Shown here: piece after piece, positions 1-11,378 of the stretch
How the letters are laid out: every line of letters begins with the position of its first letter
Position numbering within the stretch: the stretch's first letter is position 1
Origin: Augochlora pura
Taxonomy: Eukaryota > Arthropoda > Insecta > Hymenoptera > Halictidae
DNA length: 64,000 nucleotides
Direction of reading: 5' to 3'
Assembly (NCBI RefSeq): GCF_028453695.1
Contig: NC_135778.1
Location: 372,001 to 436,000, forward strand
Notes under the pieces: generated by a model
Databases searched by the model: none
What the model saw: the letters and a program-made list of their open reading frames with translations, nothing else
Told to the model about the DNA's origin: nothing
Program-made: the position numbers and the translations under genes

Positions 1-418
1 AAGACAATCCTAAGTAGATCTAACGCATAAACAATTCTTTTATCACATTTTATATTATAGCATTAAACTGCACCTTTCAAGGGGTATTTGTCTAGAGACT
101 CTATCAAACGATAATTCTGTGTCTGACGGAACAATGCAAACAAATGTTTATCAATGTAGTTATCTGACAAGTACGCGCTCACTTGTTATCTCTCACAGAT
201 GCTTTATGGCTAGAGCAAAGTGACAAGAAATAAGTGAATATATATTAAATATGGTCAATAGCTCCAGCAGTTTTTTTTAAACATTTGATATTAGCAAATC
301 GTTTATGTTATTAAGGATTCTGTTATATAAATTGACATTGTACGTGTGTTGTGATAAGATATGAACTAAATAGAATGATATTGACTGGAAGATAATAATG
401 GTTTTCTTTATTTTTCAG
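1..418. other. AT-rich non-coding stretch
   Basis: No coding exon or RNA gene could be supported. The sequence is AT-rich with ordinary short homopolymers. It ends in a polypyrimidine tract and AG (411-418) that looks like a splice acceptor for the putative exon that follows, so it is probably an intron or upstream region of the epsin transcription unit or of an unknown gene to the left. Confidence 0.4.
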
Positions 419-470
419 TTTAATAACAAGACTATTGTGAAGAAAAATTCAAATCCTCCATTTTATCAAC
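419..470 (+). other. Putative 5' UTR exon (52 nt), possibly of epsin
   Basis: A short segment is bounded by a good acceptor (TTTTTCAG, ending at 418) and a canonical donor (GTAAGT at 471). It contains no ATG, so it can only be untranslated or an internal fragment. The next convincing acceptor on this strand is at 3171-3172, directly before the first coding exon of epsin. The simplest reading is therefore a 5' UTR exon of epsin with a 2.7-kb intron. It could equally be the 52-nt exon of an unrelated transcript, or chance. Only RNA evidence would decide. Confidence 0.35.
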
Positions 471-1561
471 GTAAGTAATTTGACAATTTTTACTTTTATT
501 GCATGCAGTCTATTGTTTTTTCAAACGAGTAGTTTGGTTCAGATTTGTTTTTCTTTAATATGAGAGTGTTTTCCTCTTTTTTTGTTTGATTCTTTTTAAA
601 TAACTTACATTAAAGTGCCTGCAACAAGTTTAACAATGAATAAAAGTAGTTTCAAAGATTAATTTAGTACTTTGCATCTTTCAAATAATATTCCAGAATA
701 TTAAATCAACTAATTCAGAGTAATATTGCACAAAAACTGCAACTTTGATTTCATTGTTAATTTAGAATCATCATTTTTATCATTAAAGGAATTGAATAAG
801 TTTATATATGTAGTTTCTTTTGATACAATATTGCTTTTAATAGAAGAAAGTTTACAACTACATTGTAGAGAGTGTCGCAGATAGTAATATAAATTGTTTG
901 GATAAAAAAAATACCTGCTTTAAATGTATTGTATTTACTACATATAGTTTATACATATATAGAGGTAAATAATAATGATAAATGAAATAATAGTGTAATT
1001 TACTTAAGAAGTATGAGTTGTGCCTATTTAATTGATAAGTATTCTTTGAATCTGACATTTTTTTACAATACTGTATATTCAACAGTTTTATATATATATA
1101 TATATACACATGAACACACATATATGTCTCATTTAATATGCAGTATTCTGTGCAATATTTATTTGCATAATATTTAGTAAGATTTCTCAAATTACACAAA
1201 GTGCCCTCAGTTAGTTATTTAATCATTTGCACATTACGTAAAAATTCATTCATCATCCACAGGTATAAATATAACAATTTACTTCTTGCTTATTTAGTGA
1301 ACTGTCTAATAGTTTAGGATTTTATTCTGATTCGAAGAGTGTTCGGGAAGTTTTCTATATTTCTGGGCAAGAAGTAGCTTCATCGACAACTGCCAGCAGT
1401 ATTTCGTATGCCAACAATGGCGATGCAGAAGGTAAATTACACAACAGGCCACAGTCAACAAAATAACAAGTGTTATTACCTTACTAATCAATGATGTTGT
1501 TAGAAAATGATTGAAAAAGAAATCATGTAGATAAATGTTTTGTGGATTACCTTTCTAAGTA

Positions 1562-1715
1562 GTATACAGGATGTCACTGAAAATTATTTTATAATTGTAA
1601 GGAAGAATTATAATCCATAATGGATGTAATAATTGAACTTTTTATTTCAAATATGTGTATACAATGGAAAAATAATTAATTTTGAACCAATCTTAATGGC
1701 CCAACATCCTGTGTA
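1562..1715. mobile_element. Small MITE-like element with CAGGATGT ends
   Basis: An AT-rich segment of about 150 bp is flanked by imperfect inverted ends: GTATACAGGATGTCA at 1562-1576 and, inverted, GTACACAGGATGTTG at 1701-1715. The core ACAGGATGT is identical in both. TA dinucleotides lie at the outer edges, as in Tc1/mariner-type insertions. It has no coding capacity. The terminal motif resembles the end of the larger palindrome at 2637 and a lone end at 41751-41770. Exact boundaries are uncertain. Confidence 0.45.
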
Positions 1716-2087
1716 CAGGAGATATATGAGTTATAGTTTTTAGTAATCAAGTTTTTGCACATACTTGAACTCATTTATGTTTTATTTATCGCAAAATTAT
1801 AAAATAACAATAATTATGCACATTATGCAAGTCAGTATTGCAGCAAATATTATTTTCAAAGGAGAGTTTAAGTTTCGGTAGAGAAATATAAGATAATGAC
1901 CCTTAAAAGGATTGTTGGATACAGTGAAAAGAATGTTCTCAGATAAAAAGCTGACGAAGAGTGGCAGTCTCTTTTCTATAATTTGAATACTATGGATATT
2001 AAATGCACTGGTTTAATTGAAACATTTTATTTGGGGTATAGTATATATAGGCACATCTCAAAAATAAAGTTGTTCTACTTTGAAGCT

Positions 2088-2637
2088 GTATAAAACCAAA
2101 ATTATACATACTCCGTGAAATGTGGAGTTCCTGAGATCATTTCAAGTAATCTTTTCCTTTGCTGAAATGCAATCCGCGGCTTTGTTAACGAGTTATTAAT
2201 TAAATACAGAAGCGTATGAAAGATAAGCGCGCGAGAATTCAACCTCGCGGATTGAAGCCTACCACCTCACTCCGGGACGCGACGGAATGAAAAGGCTGCG
2301 CTCCGGCTTTGAGCCGTATCCGAAATAACGAACAAGGATTTTATGAATTTTATTCATTATTTTTTATGATTTCATAAAATCCTTGTTCGTTATTTCGAAC
2401 ACGGCTCAAAGCCGGAGCGCAGCCCTCTCATTCCGTCGCGTCCCGGAGTGAGGTGGTAGGCTTCAATCCGCGAGGTTGAATTCTCGCGCGCTTATTTTTC
2501 ATACGCTTTTGTATTTAATTAATAACTCGTTAACAAAGCCGCAGACTGCAGTTCAGCAAAGAAAAGATTACTTGAAATGGCCTCAGGAACCCCTTATTTC
2601 CCGGAGTATATGTATATAATTTTGATACACCCAGTAC
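2088..2637. mobile_element. Palindromic foldback MITE, about 550 bp
   Basis: Two arms of about 260 bp (left 2088-2347, right 2371-2637) are inverted copies around a loop of 23 nt. Over the inner 210 bp I count about ten mismatches and a single 1-nt indel. Identity is lower but clear for the outer 50 bp. The arms are GC-rich inside, unlike the AT-rich surroundings. The right end reads inward as GTACTGGGTGTATCAAAATT, resembling the outer ends of the other small element and the fragment at 41751. There is no open frame of note, so this is a non-autonomous element. A transcript through it would fold into a very long hairpin. Confidence 0.8.
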
Positions 2638-3196
2638 ATTACACATTTAAAGTAGTTGTATCCCATTCTACTACCTTATTGCATTCTACTTGCCATATAA
2701 ATATTTTAATTTGCAAGTACTGTGGTGATACAATTGATAGGAGAGGGGAACATTGTAAATTATAAGAGGGGTCTTTTTACTTTGTTGTCAATTGCACTTT
2801 TAATTTAGCTACTTTCATTCATCTTATTATAACACTAATCAAATAGAAAATAGTGGTAACACGCTAATTTGATAAAACTAGACTAGAATAAATATTTTAC
2901 AAATAATTTTTTGCGTCTTTACTAATACATACTTGGACGCATGGCTTTGGTATGGAATGATTGCCCATATTTATCACAAACCATCTTTTTCTGTTCTCCA
3001 TTTTGTTTGCACATAGCTTTAACTGAAATTATATTTCGTTTATATAAAAAATGTGTAACATCTATCGAATCTAATAAACAATATACGTGAACGTAGATGA
3101 TGATAAGTATGGGCTTCTAAAAGAGTTATGGATTTTGCTACCTGCTTGTAATATACAGTGGTAATTTTTTAGATGAGAAGGCAAGGTCAAGACGTT

Positions 3197-6100
3197 ATGC
3201 AGGTTAACCTGGCAGGTATCAGGCGAGACATTGTTAATCTTGCCCATAATTATAGCAATGCACAGGTAATTAAACAATATTTTATTATAATATTATATGG
3301 TCACATTTAATTCAAACACTTGTTACATGCAACAGAAAGCGGTACGTAAAGCCACCAGCAATGATCCATGGGGTCCAAGCAGCACGCTTATGGCAGAAAT
3401 TTCTGACCTAACATACAATGTTGTGGCATTTACTGAAATCATGCAGATGTTATGGAAAAGATTGAACGATCACGGTAAAAATTGGCGGCATGTGTACAAA
3501 GCTTTAGTCCTCTTGGAGTATCTAATTAAAACAGGATCAGAAAAAGTTGCACAGCAATGTAAAGAAAATATTTTTGCCATCCAAACTTTAAAGGGTGAGT
3601 TGCTTTGTCTGTCGCAATATAATAATAATGTAATGTAAATTTTCTTGACGTTTCTTTTGTTGCCTTTAGATTTCCAGTATATGGAAGGGTCTAAAGATCA
3701 AGGTGTAAACGTAAGGGAGAAAGCAAAGCAACTAGTGGCCTTATTAAAAGACGATGAGAGATTAAGAAACGAACGAGCTAGAGCATTGAAAGCTAAGGAA
3801 AGATTTACACAATCTGTTAGCGGGTTTGGAAGCGATGGATTAGATGCTATGTCACCTGTGAGCAGCGATGTATGTCTTTTACATTTAAAAGCATCAAGCA
3901 ATTATATTATCAAAAAATTATGACATCTTACCTACCGATATAGTTTCAGGATTGGGAACCGTGTCGCCTGGGATCCGAATCGGCAGCTAGACGTACGAAT
4001 AATAACTAATATATTATTTTATGCAGTGTGTCTTTTTTATTTTAATTGAAACCGCAGAAGTATCACGTCGGTCATTGAGGATTAATACCTGCCTAAAAAA
4101 AGATACATTGTATAATTCTATATATAATCTTCAACTAACTATAATCTACGCACTAAACAGCCGAATTGGAAGCTGCAAGGCCACAAACAGTCGGAGAAGA
4201 GGAACTGCAACTGCAATTGGCTCTGGCAATGTCTAGGGAAGAGGCGGAGCAGGAAGAACAAAGAAGGCGCAGCGACGACGTCAGACTGCAGTTAGCTCTC
4301 AGTCAGAGCCAGCAAGATTTTAAGTTAGTGCATAGTGATTGCAGATTTCGAACATCGAATATATCGTGTACTATAAAATATCATTGATAAGATGCAAATG
4401 TCTTTCAGAGCTCCACAAACTGAGAAGCAAAGTCATATGCTGGACCTCTTGGATGTAAATTTAGGAGAAGCCAGCGGTGGAGCCAATGCACAAACTGATC
4501 CTTGGGGTGTCCCCGTTGCCGCACCACCGCCCAGACCACAGGTATATCAGGCTCTTCAGTTAAATGATACTTATGCATCTGCTTATTGCATGTTAATACG
4601 ACATTGCGTACTCTTTGCACGTTGCAAAACAGTCTTTGGATTTGTCTCAGTTTTATATATATAAGGTATGTTTGTCTAATACAGCAAATGTTGCTGCAGC
4701 ACTGTGCTATTCCTTGTAACTTCTAGAAATATTAGAAACGGAATTCTCTAACTGGCTTTTATTCCGTAGCCGCAGAACGACCCATGGAGCGCCCCGAACA
4801 CGAGTAGTACGTCACCCATGGTCGACCCATGGGCACCTGTTCCACCACAAAGACCATGTAAGACGCGATGCATTAAACGAATGACTTATGATTTTATTTC
4901 TATAGCAATTAAACGGATCGTTCAATTTTAGCGGCTGCCATTGATCCGTGGCGGGCACCCGCACCTTCGCCTGTACCAGTTACGTCTCCACCTACAGCAG
5001 ATCCTTGGTCACCTGTGCCCGCTACCGCCGAAACTGAAACAAATAAAAAGCCAGTAAGACTTTCCAGAAACTGAAGATACTTACATGCATATATTCGTTA
5101 ACAAATGAATCCGTGTGTTCTAATGTACTGATTGTTAAGGCTGGACGAGAGGGCGCAACGTCTGCTTCACCATCATTCAACAACCCCACCCTAACGCAGA
5201 ACATTGGCTTCACGGCGCAATCGCCGCAGAACATTGGTTTCACGGCTCCATCACCGCCGAATATAGGCTTCAATCTGCCTGCATCTTCGAACAATTTTAA
5301 TACCACAAGCAACGGTTTCAACGGCACCGGATCTAGTTTTAACAATTTCCCTGCGGGCAATCAAAACAACTCAGGAGTCAGCCCGCTGAGCGACTTAGAC
5401 GAGTTTGATGTAATTACTAACAGAAATAAGCTTGGATCTAGTCCACAACCAGTAAACAATGGTACATTATTGTTTGATTTCTTATAGAGAATAGTGTTGT
5501 AAGGGTTGCGAAGTCGAATTTTTCTTTACTTATATAAGTTATATGCGAAATGCAACGCCTACAACGCTATGCACATAGATTTAATCTTGGGGAACTGGAT
5601 CACGTGGTGAAAATTGTTGTAGGAGATTCGCTATCACCAGATCCATTCGATTTGGGAGGCATAGCCGAAAATCTACCTACGAGTACGGGAGCTGTTAAGA
5701 AGACACCACAGTCGTTCCTCGGGGAGAACTCTGCTCTGGTTAACCTTGATAATCTCGTCAGTACTTCTGCGATTAAACCAGCCACGCCAACACCTACAGG
5801 TAACATTTAATTTAATATCGACAACATCGAATTCATCTTGGAAAGAGTTGTTTAAACTATCTATATTTATATGTATATCAACATATTCTTACCAACAATA
5901 ATTACTGTTGGATGCTGCGTACGGTTTACCAAAATTTCAAGATAGAATTCTAACATAATCACAGAATTCCAAACACTAAAGTAATTCAATTTTCCTAAAA
6001 ACTAACGATTTGTGTGTGTGTTTTTTTGTAACGTATTTTGTCTGCAAAATAGCATTTCATTGGAAATAAATTCGTGAGTATCAACAAAGTGATCAACTGT

Positions 6101-6509
6101 ATACTGCATGAGTGCATGACTCGAATGTTGTATTTGGAGATAGTACAACAATTTTTGTTGCAAATTTTCTTTTACAGCGAAGACTGACAACATACTGTTA
6201 CAGGTTTTCGATTAGACTGTATATACACGTGTGAACTGAATGCATTATCTTTACAGTTTCTAATGAATGCGTTATTCTTTAAGTTTTTGTGTTTTTTTTT
6301 TTTAAATGAAATATTCTTGAAATACGTGGTGTAGAAATAATTGTCGACTGTAGACTAACGTTGTGAACAATTTTTCAGCAACCACCTCGTATTCAGCAAA
6401 TCCATTTGCGACGGTAACACCACCACCACCCCGTCCTACGATCAATCAGATTCGACAGGATCCTTGGGCAGCGAATACACCTACTACAGCGAATCCGTTC
6501 CTCTCGTAG
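3197..6509 (+). CDS. lqf: Epsin / liquid facets, clathrin endocytosis adaptor, 11 coding exons
   Basis: Epsin bends PI(4,5)P2-rich plasma membrane and links ubiquitinated cargo to clathrin, AP-2 and EH-domain proteins; in flies it is needed for Notch ligand endocytosis. Exons: 3197-3265, 3336-3594, 3670-3869, 3950-3992, 4161-4323, 4409-4541, 4770-4857, 4932-5053, 5140-5461, 5623-5799, 6379-6509. All phases agree and give 568 aa. Residues 1-150 form the ENTH domain (DPWGPSSTLMAEI, WKRLNDHGKNWRHVYKA). Two ubiquitin-interacting motifs follow at about 203-220 and 229-245 (EEELQLQLALAMS; DDVRLQLALSQS). The disordered tail holds six DPW and one DPF AP-2 motif, clathrin-box-like LDLLD and LVNLD, and two NPF motifs, the last near the C-terminus. 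The start was set at 3197 by homology; an in-frame ATG at 3173 directly follows the acceptor and would add 8 residues. The exon 9 acceptor (TTAAG) has a weak tract but preserves the frame. Confidence 0.93.
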
Positions 6510-8096
6510 CTCGGCAATAGAATTGTCGATGACGTCAGTCGATAAATCAAGAGCACCGTGGTCTAAAAAGTATTCGAGGTTTTTAGCGGTAACCCTGTAC
6601 GGTATAAGTTTCTCGCTCGCTATAAAATAGCTTTATTTCAAGATAATAGACGACACACATACACAGATGACAGAGTGAAGACGTCCTATCGCAATAAAAA
6701 GAAAAAAAAAACGAAAAAAATATCCAGAACACGCTAGTTTTAACATTTGAAAGTAATACGAGTCTTTTACAAATGATTAAAAGCGACCATCGCCGACCTG
6801 TTCGGTCCTTGTTAATCGGTGAGAAAATAGAAATGTTAAAGAAGTACGCTAGTGGGCTCCGTTCAAAGTTTCAACAATGGACATGGCTAACATCGACGTT
6901 TAGTTTTACATAGCAATTGAGACAGACTAGCGAACGTTTATTTCTATCGTGCTTATTACGCAGAAATGTTTTTTGCGTCTGCTACGATCGAATCGCTTGT
7001 AGATTAAACGCGTAACGAAGATGAGTGGGGAACTGTTTCGAGGATGATAATAATGATGATGGACACGCGCTAGAAACGGGAAACGATGAAAACTGTGTAA
7101 ATTAAATGTTCGGCTGCTTGCGCGGCCCCAAGGTGTATAACTAGATTTTATAAGCACCTTTTTCATATATAGTATATTTTTTAAGTATGACTCGATTTGA
7201 CTCGGTAATAGGATAGAATCATTGAATAATATTTTTGGCGGACTATAGACGTGAAACGGAGGGTATGGTGATAGTGGCAGTGCTCGACGCGTCATGAATC
7301 AATTTCTTTGTCCTTGTATTTATATATACGTCTTTTTCTACGGCTAACGAGATCGTGAGACTGTAATCGTGATTTGCAAAAGCATATTATATCGAACAGG
7401 GTTCTTCGGTTTGAAGTTTATACGCTTAACAATGTGCATCGATCGCGGCTCGTAACGAAAAAAAAAAAACTACTATACATTCGCGCTGTAGCATGTGTTC
7501 CTTGATGATGACTTGATTGATCTTGAATAATTTCAAAATGGACTCCTTTGGAAAAAAAGTATTTGCATTGACGCAACAGCATGCTTTTTAATTGAGGGAG
7601 TTAGTGATGATGTGAAAGGTGGGAACATATTTTGCTTTCCGTGAACTCGTGTGAACAAACGTTCAAAACGAAAGTGCATTTGTTTTCAATTTGCCTGGAG
7701 ACAATATTGTCACACATTCCATTCGAAACACATTTTTGTTCATTGCAAATCGTGTACCGAATATAATGAGAAAATTTCTCATGGAAACGATGTATACGTA
7801 TGTACAGTATATTTTACAATTTCCTAATTATGGAGATCAGAATATGTACATCATAAACTTGTACGGGTCAGTGTGAGTCACTATCGAAACCGGTGTGTCA
7901 TTTTGTTATACAAAATGGCCTCAAAAATGAAGTAACAGACTGCTAATTATCCTGCTGTAATTAAGAGAATATCAAAACATTTACATAAATAATATATAGA
8001 AATACATAATTTGCCAGAGGATCATTTTATTAAATCATTTTCTGTAACTAGAAATGGTTCAGTAAAGTCAAACTGTAGTACCGGGAATACTTTTGA

Positions 8097-8102
8097 AATA
8101 AA
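8097..8102 (+). terminator. Candidate distal poly(A) signal for epsin
   Basis: AATAAA is followed within 20 nt by a GT-rich stretch (CTGTGGTTGTTCGTG), the usual arrangement of a cleavage site. A nearer AATAAA at 6693-6698 sits in an A-rich tract and may serve a short 3' UTR. Which is used cannot be told from sequence. Confidence 0.35.
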
Positions 8103-8781
8103 GGATCGACTGTGGTTGTTCGTGCGAATACAAGTCTTGATTATTCTACGTATAACTGAAATCTAGAGTCATTAAACTTTCGCGGGTTTAGACAAGAATT
8201 GTGCGTAACATCCACAGCCTATCGCCAATACACCAACGTGTATCCTATAAACGGTTTTACGGGTTTAAACGACTTATCGCACGAGTTCACGAGACGCGAT
8301 AGAAATGTGCTTCCGCTTAAATACTCTTTTTGCTGAGAGAGACGTGTATGCTAGTAAAACGATGTGTTGTCCGCTGATTATTCACTGTGTTTATCAATAC
8401 CTCGAAGTACTTGCTGACGGGGCAGTCTGAGAGCAATTCACTGTAAAAAGTAATATCGCGTTTTACGCGCGTAAGTACGAGTCGAGTTTTAGTTTGTGAA
8501 ATTTTACACACATTTCATTCCGACAATGATTCAATATTATTTGCACAGACTTCGTGCACTTCGGAAAAACACGCGTGTGCTGGGATGTATTTTCTTATCG
8601 ATGAGGAGTCGCTGTTCATTAAAAATCGGAGCGTTTTATAATTTTACGGAAACTCACGTGCCGACGCTGGGATGGATTACGTTGGTTACTACGGGGTTCT
8701 CGAAAATTCAGAGAATTTTTAATGGGAAATTATTGTATATCCGTGCAAATATGAGGCGTTTTTACTTGTTCGATAGTCAGT

Positions 8782-9191
8782 TCAACCTGTTAACCGAGTG
8801 AACATTCTTTATATTAATACAAGCGTTCTGATACCGTTTGTTGGGGAAATAATAGATTGTGGATTTTATGCAATATATAGCATTCAGGCAGGGGCAGAGT
8901 TAAATGTAGTAGTATTTTTATTTTATTTTAAATTAGGATTACCAGATGTACAGAATCGATTCAGATGTTCTGGGTTTTACGGTAATTAAGCACGGGACTG
9001 CTATGTGGATGTTCAGATCTTGGTGTATAATATCATTAATAGGATTTTTTCCCAAGCTGTAGTAACTCCTAGTTCTTACGGAATGCTGTATGAGCGCCTG
9101 TATTTGCATAAATATCCTTAATCATACTCATTCACAAATTAGCTATGGAAGAGTAATTACAACCGGCGAGTTCTCGGTTAACAGGTTGAGG
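8782..9191. repeat. Inverted pair of a 17-nt sequence containing GGTTAAC
   Basis: TCAACCTGTTAACCGAG at about 8784-8800 recurs exactly inverted as CTCGGTTAACAGGTTGA at about 9174-9190, some 390 bp apart. Further copies of the core CCTGTTAACC lie at 9568-9577 (direct) and 10059-10068 (inverted). The pair could be the ends of an eroded transposon or a stem in the epsin 3' UTR. The intervening sequence shows no coding signal. Confidence 0.5.
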
Positions 9192-10994
9192 GTACCAACC
9201 ATAATCCAAGGACAGTAACGAGCGCATTAGCTTTCGTTCAACACGAGGCAATTTACAATTGTACCTTGATTTATATAATGAAAAAAAAAGAACGAAAAAA
9301 TTGTAAATACGTTAACAGCATATCGTTCCCCAATTGTCAAGTCACTTTTTTTCGTCTATACTCAATGGACGGTATGTAAGATACTTTTAACGAAGCCTGA
9401 AAGTGTTTTCTAACATTGTTCGCTCGTTCTTTCCCGTTTTTTCGAGGAAAACGTTGCTGAGTTCGTTGGTTTTACATCAATACTTTGTACACTCGAACGA
9501 GCACGTCTCTGTACGTTGATGGCTCGACGGGAACATGACGGTGCGACACGACAGTCGTATTTTTTATCCTGTTAACCAGATGACTTACCAGATAGAAAAT
9601 ACAGATGATACAGACTTTACTGCGAAGCCAGCAGAGATCAAAATAACATCATCGGAAGCACTTCTGGATGTAGCCATGAGCAATACAAGGCCATCGAGCT
9701 CGACCGTCTCACTGCCATTATCAACGGTATGCAAAGTACAAACAACGTGATCTGTATCACTCTGATAACGCTATCATTAACGAGCTACAGGTTCCATCGA
9801 AAACCACGAGAATTTTATTATTCTACAACGTGGAGATACATGGCCTTCAGAGAAATTAATAAGGGTGCGAGTTCAAGACGATTCGTTGGTTGCATCATAG
9901 TCTCTAAAATTCTTCCGAAAAGCTAGCTCTTCAGACTTATGGCTTCTCAAGTAAAGAAGTTTATAGAAGAAGTTCAAATTTTAGAGAGAATTTATAACAT
10001 TCTATTAATTGAATTAACAAACGAATGAAGTTAAACCAGAAGATAAATCATCATCCAGGGTTAACAGGTTAACGACGATTGTCGACAATCAAAACGCGTG
10101 TACGTATTTATTAGTGAGTTCTTTTTTAAACATGTCCAGGACGGATGACTCAAAATATGCATTACATCGGCAAACCGAATACATCACGGGAAGAGAAGTC
10201 GCGACAACAATCAATGCTGATTCTTAAAGTTTAATTAAGAACACGCTTATCCCGTGGCTAATAATTAGCCAGAGTACTGTCCTGAATGTGTTAAAGGACT
10301 ACTTTCCAGGTAGAATGAATACCGACTCAGCATTTCCTTTTTTGAAGCAATTAACGCATTTTACAATTTTTATACAAGAATACAACATTGGCAAATGGGG
10401 GAACTGTGTTTACCTGCTTCTAATTGAATCGTACAAGATCAATTACACACGCGATTCAAGTTCTGTTATAAGTGAAATATTGCTTAAATAATTCCATTGT
10501 ATTATTCTTCGTTAAATTAATGATTTTCTGTTGCATTATGCATTTTCAACATACTTGCTTCTATGATTGAAACTGTATATTTAATGTGTATTTATCCGGA
10601 CGTTCGCGAAAATATGAAGTGATATGTGATAGGAATGTAAGTCATTGTATACCACTCAAAGTTGTACTACACTGATTTAATAGTCTGCGATCACCGCTTT
10701 TATAGGAAAATTCTTCTATTTAAGCAACGCGTCTACTGCGTCTGCAATTTAACGTCGATGAACTCCTAAACCTTTTATTTTCGTTGACTAATCGATCTAG
10801 GCAATTGTTTCTTGTCTTCTTTCTACTTTTTGTACAAAGCAATAGATTGGTATTATTCTGTACGTACATAATGTGATGCACGAGCTTCATTTTTGCGCGA
10901 ACAATGGAACACTATTTAGTTTTTAGTGTTGGTGTAAGTGCAGAGCAAATTCAAAGAACATTTAAGAATGAATATTATATATTTTAGTAGATTC

Positions 10995-11030
10995 TATTAT
11001 TATTATTATTATTAATATTATTATTATTAT
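10995..11030. repeat. ATT microsatellite
   Basis: An interrupted run of TTA/ATT trinucleotides with a single AATATT interruption, in AT-rich intergenic DNA. Confidence 0.9.
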
Positions 11031-11372
11031 ACAAATAAATGTAAAAATTTTTAATTTTTCTGATTAAATATTTAATTTGAAGTTTCCTTGTACGTGTCTT
11101 TCCTCTATACTAGATTCAAATTACGATTTTCGAATTCAAAGGTATTTATAAAAGGAATAATTATCTCTAGTGTGGCGCGAGTCGCAAGGAAACAGTACAT
11201 TTGAATACTCGTGTTGGATGTTGGATCCAAAGGTACAATGTTACAAGATTCAGATTGCTGAACTGTTGTGTTTCGATATTCAACAGAAGTAGTAAACTTT
11301 GTTCTACATGTGATTTTTATCATGATGGAAAGAAATTACACATAAAACGAATTTTCGTTATGTGCAACATAT

Positions 11373-11378
11373 TTTATT
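11373..11378 (-). terminator. Poly(A) signal abutting the C10 stop codon
   Basis: On the minus strand AATAAA follows the TAA stop of Protein C10 without a single intervening base. If used, cleavage 10-30 nt later would give an unusually short 3' UTR. Confidence 0.5.

Larger units (their letters stand above)
471..3172 (+). other. Putative first intron or upstream region of epsin
   Basis: About 2.7 kb of AT-rich DNA without coding signal. It holds a TA microsatellite (1088-1106), a small MITE-like element (1562-1715) and a long palindromic foldback element (2088-2637). Small open frames here are AT-rich, low-complexity and domain-free. The tract ends in TTTTTTAG at 3172. Confidence 0.4.
6510..11378 (+). 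other. Epsin 3' UTR and AT-rich intergenic tract
   Basis: Almost 4.9 kb separate the epsin stop codon from the end of the convergent C10 gene. No domain-bearing frame was found on either strand. Poly(A) signal candidates on the plus strand are AATAAA at 6693-6698, 8097-8102 (followed by a GT-rich stretch) and 11034-11039, so epsin may have alternative 3' ends. The tract contains a hairpin around CATTTTG/CAAAATG near 7900, four copies of CCTGTTAACC between 8787 and 10068, and an ATT microsatellite at 10995-11030. Confidence 0.5.

Noticed and set aside
2131..2150. TGAGATCATTT resembles the start of the microRNA bantam
   Set aside because: It lies in a transposon arm, the match stops after 11 bases, and the opposite arm carries TGAGGCCATTT, so no bantam precursor is preserved.
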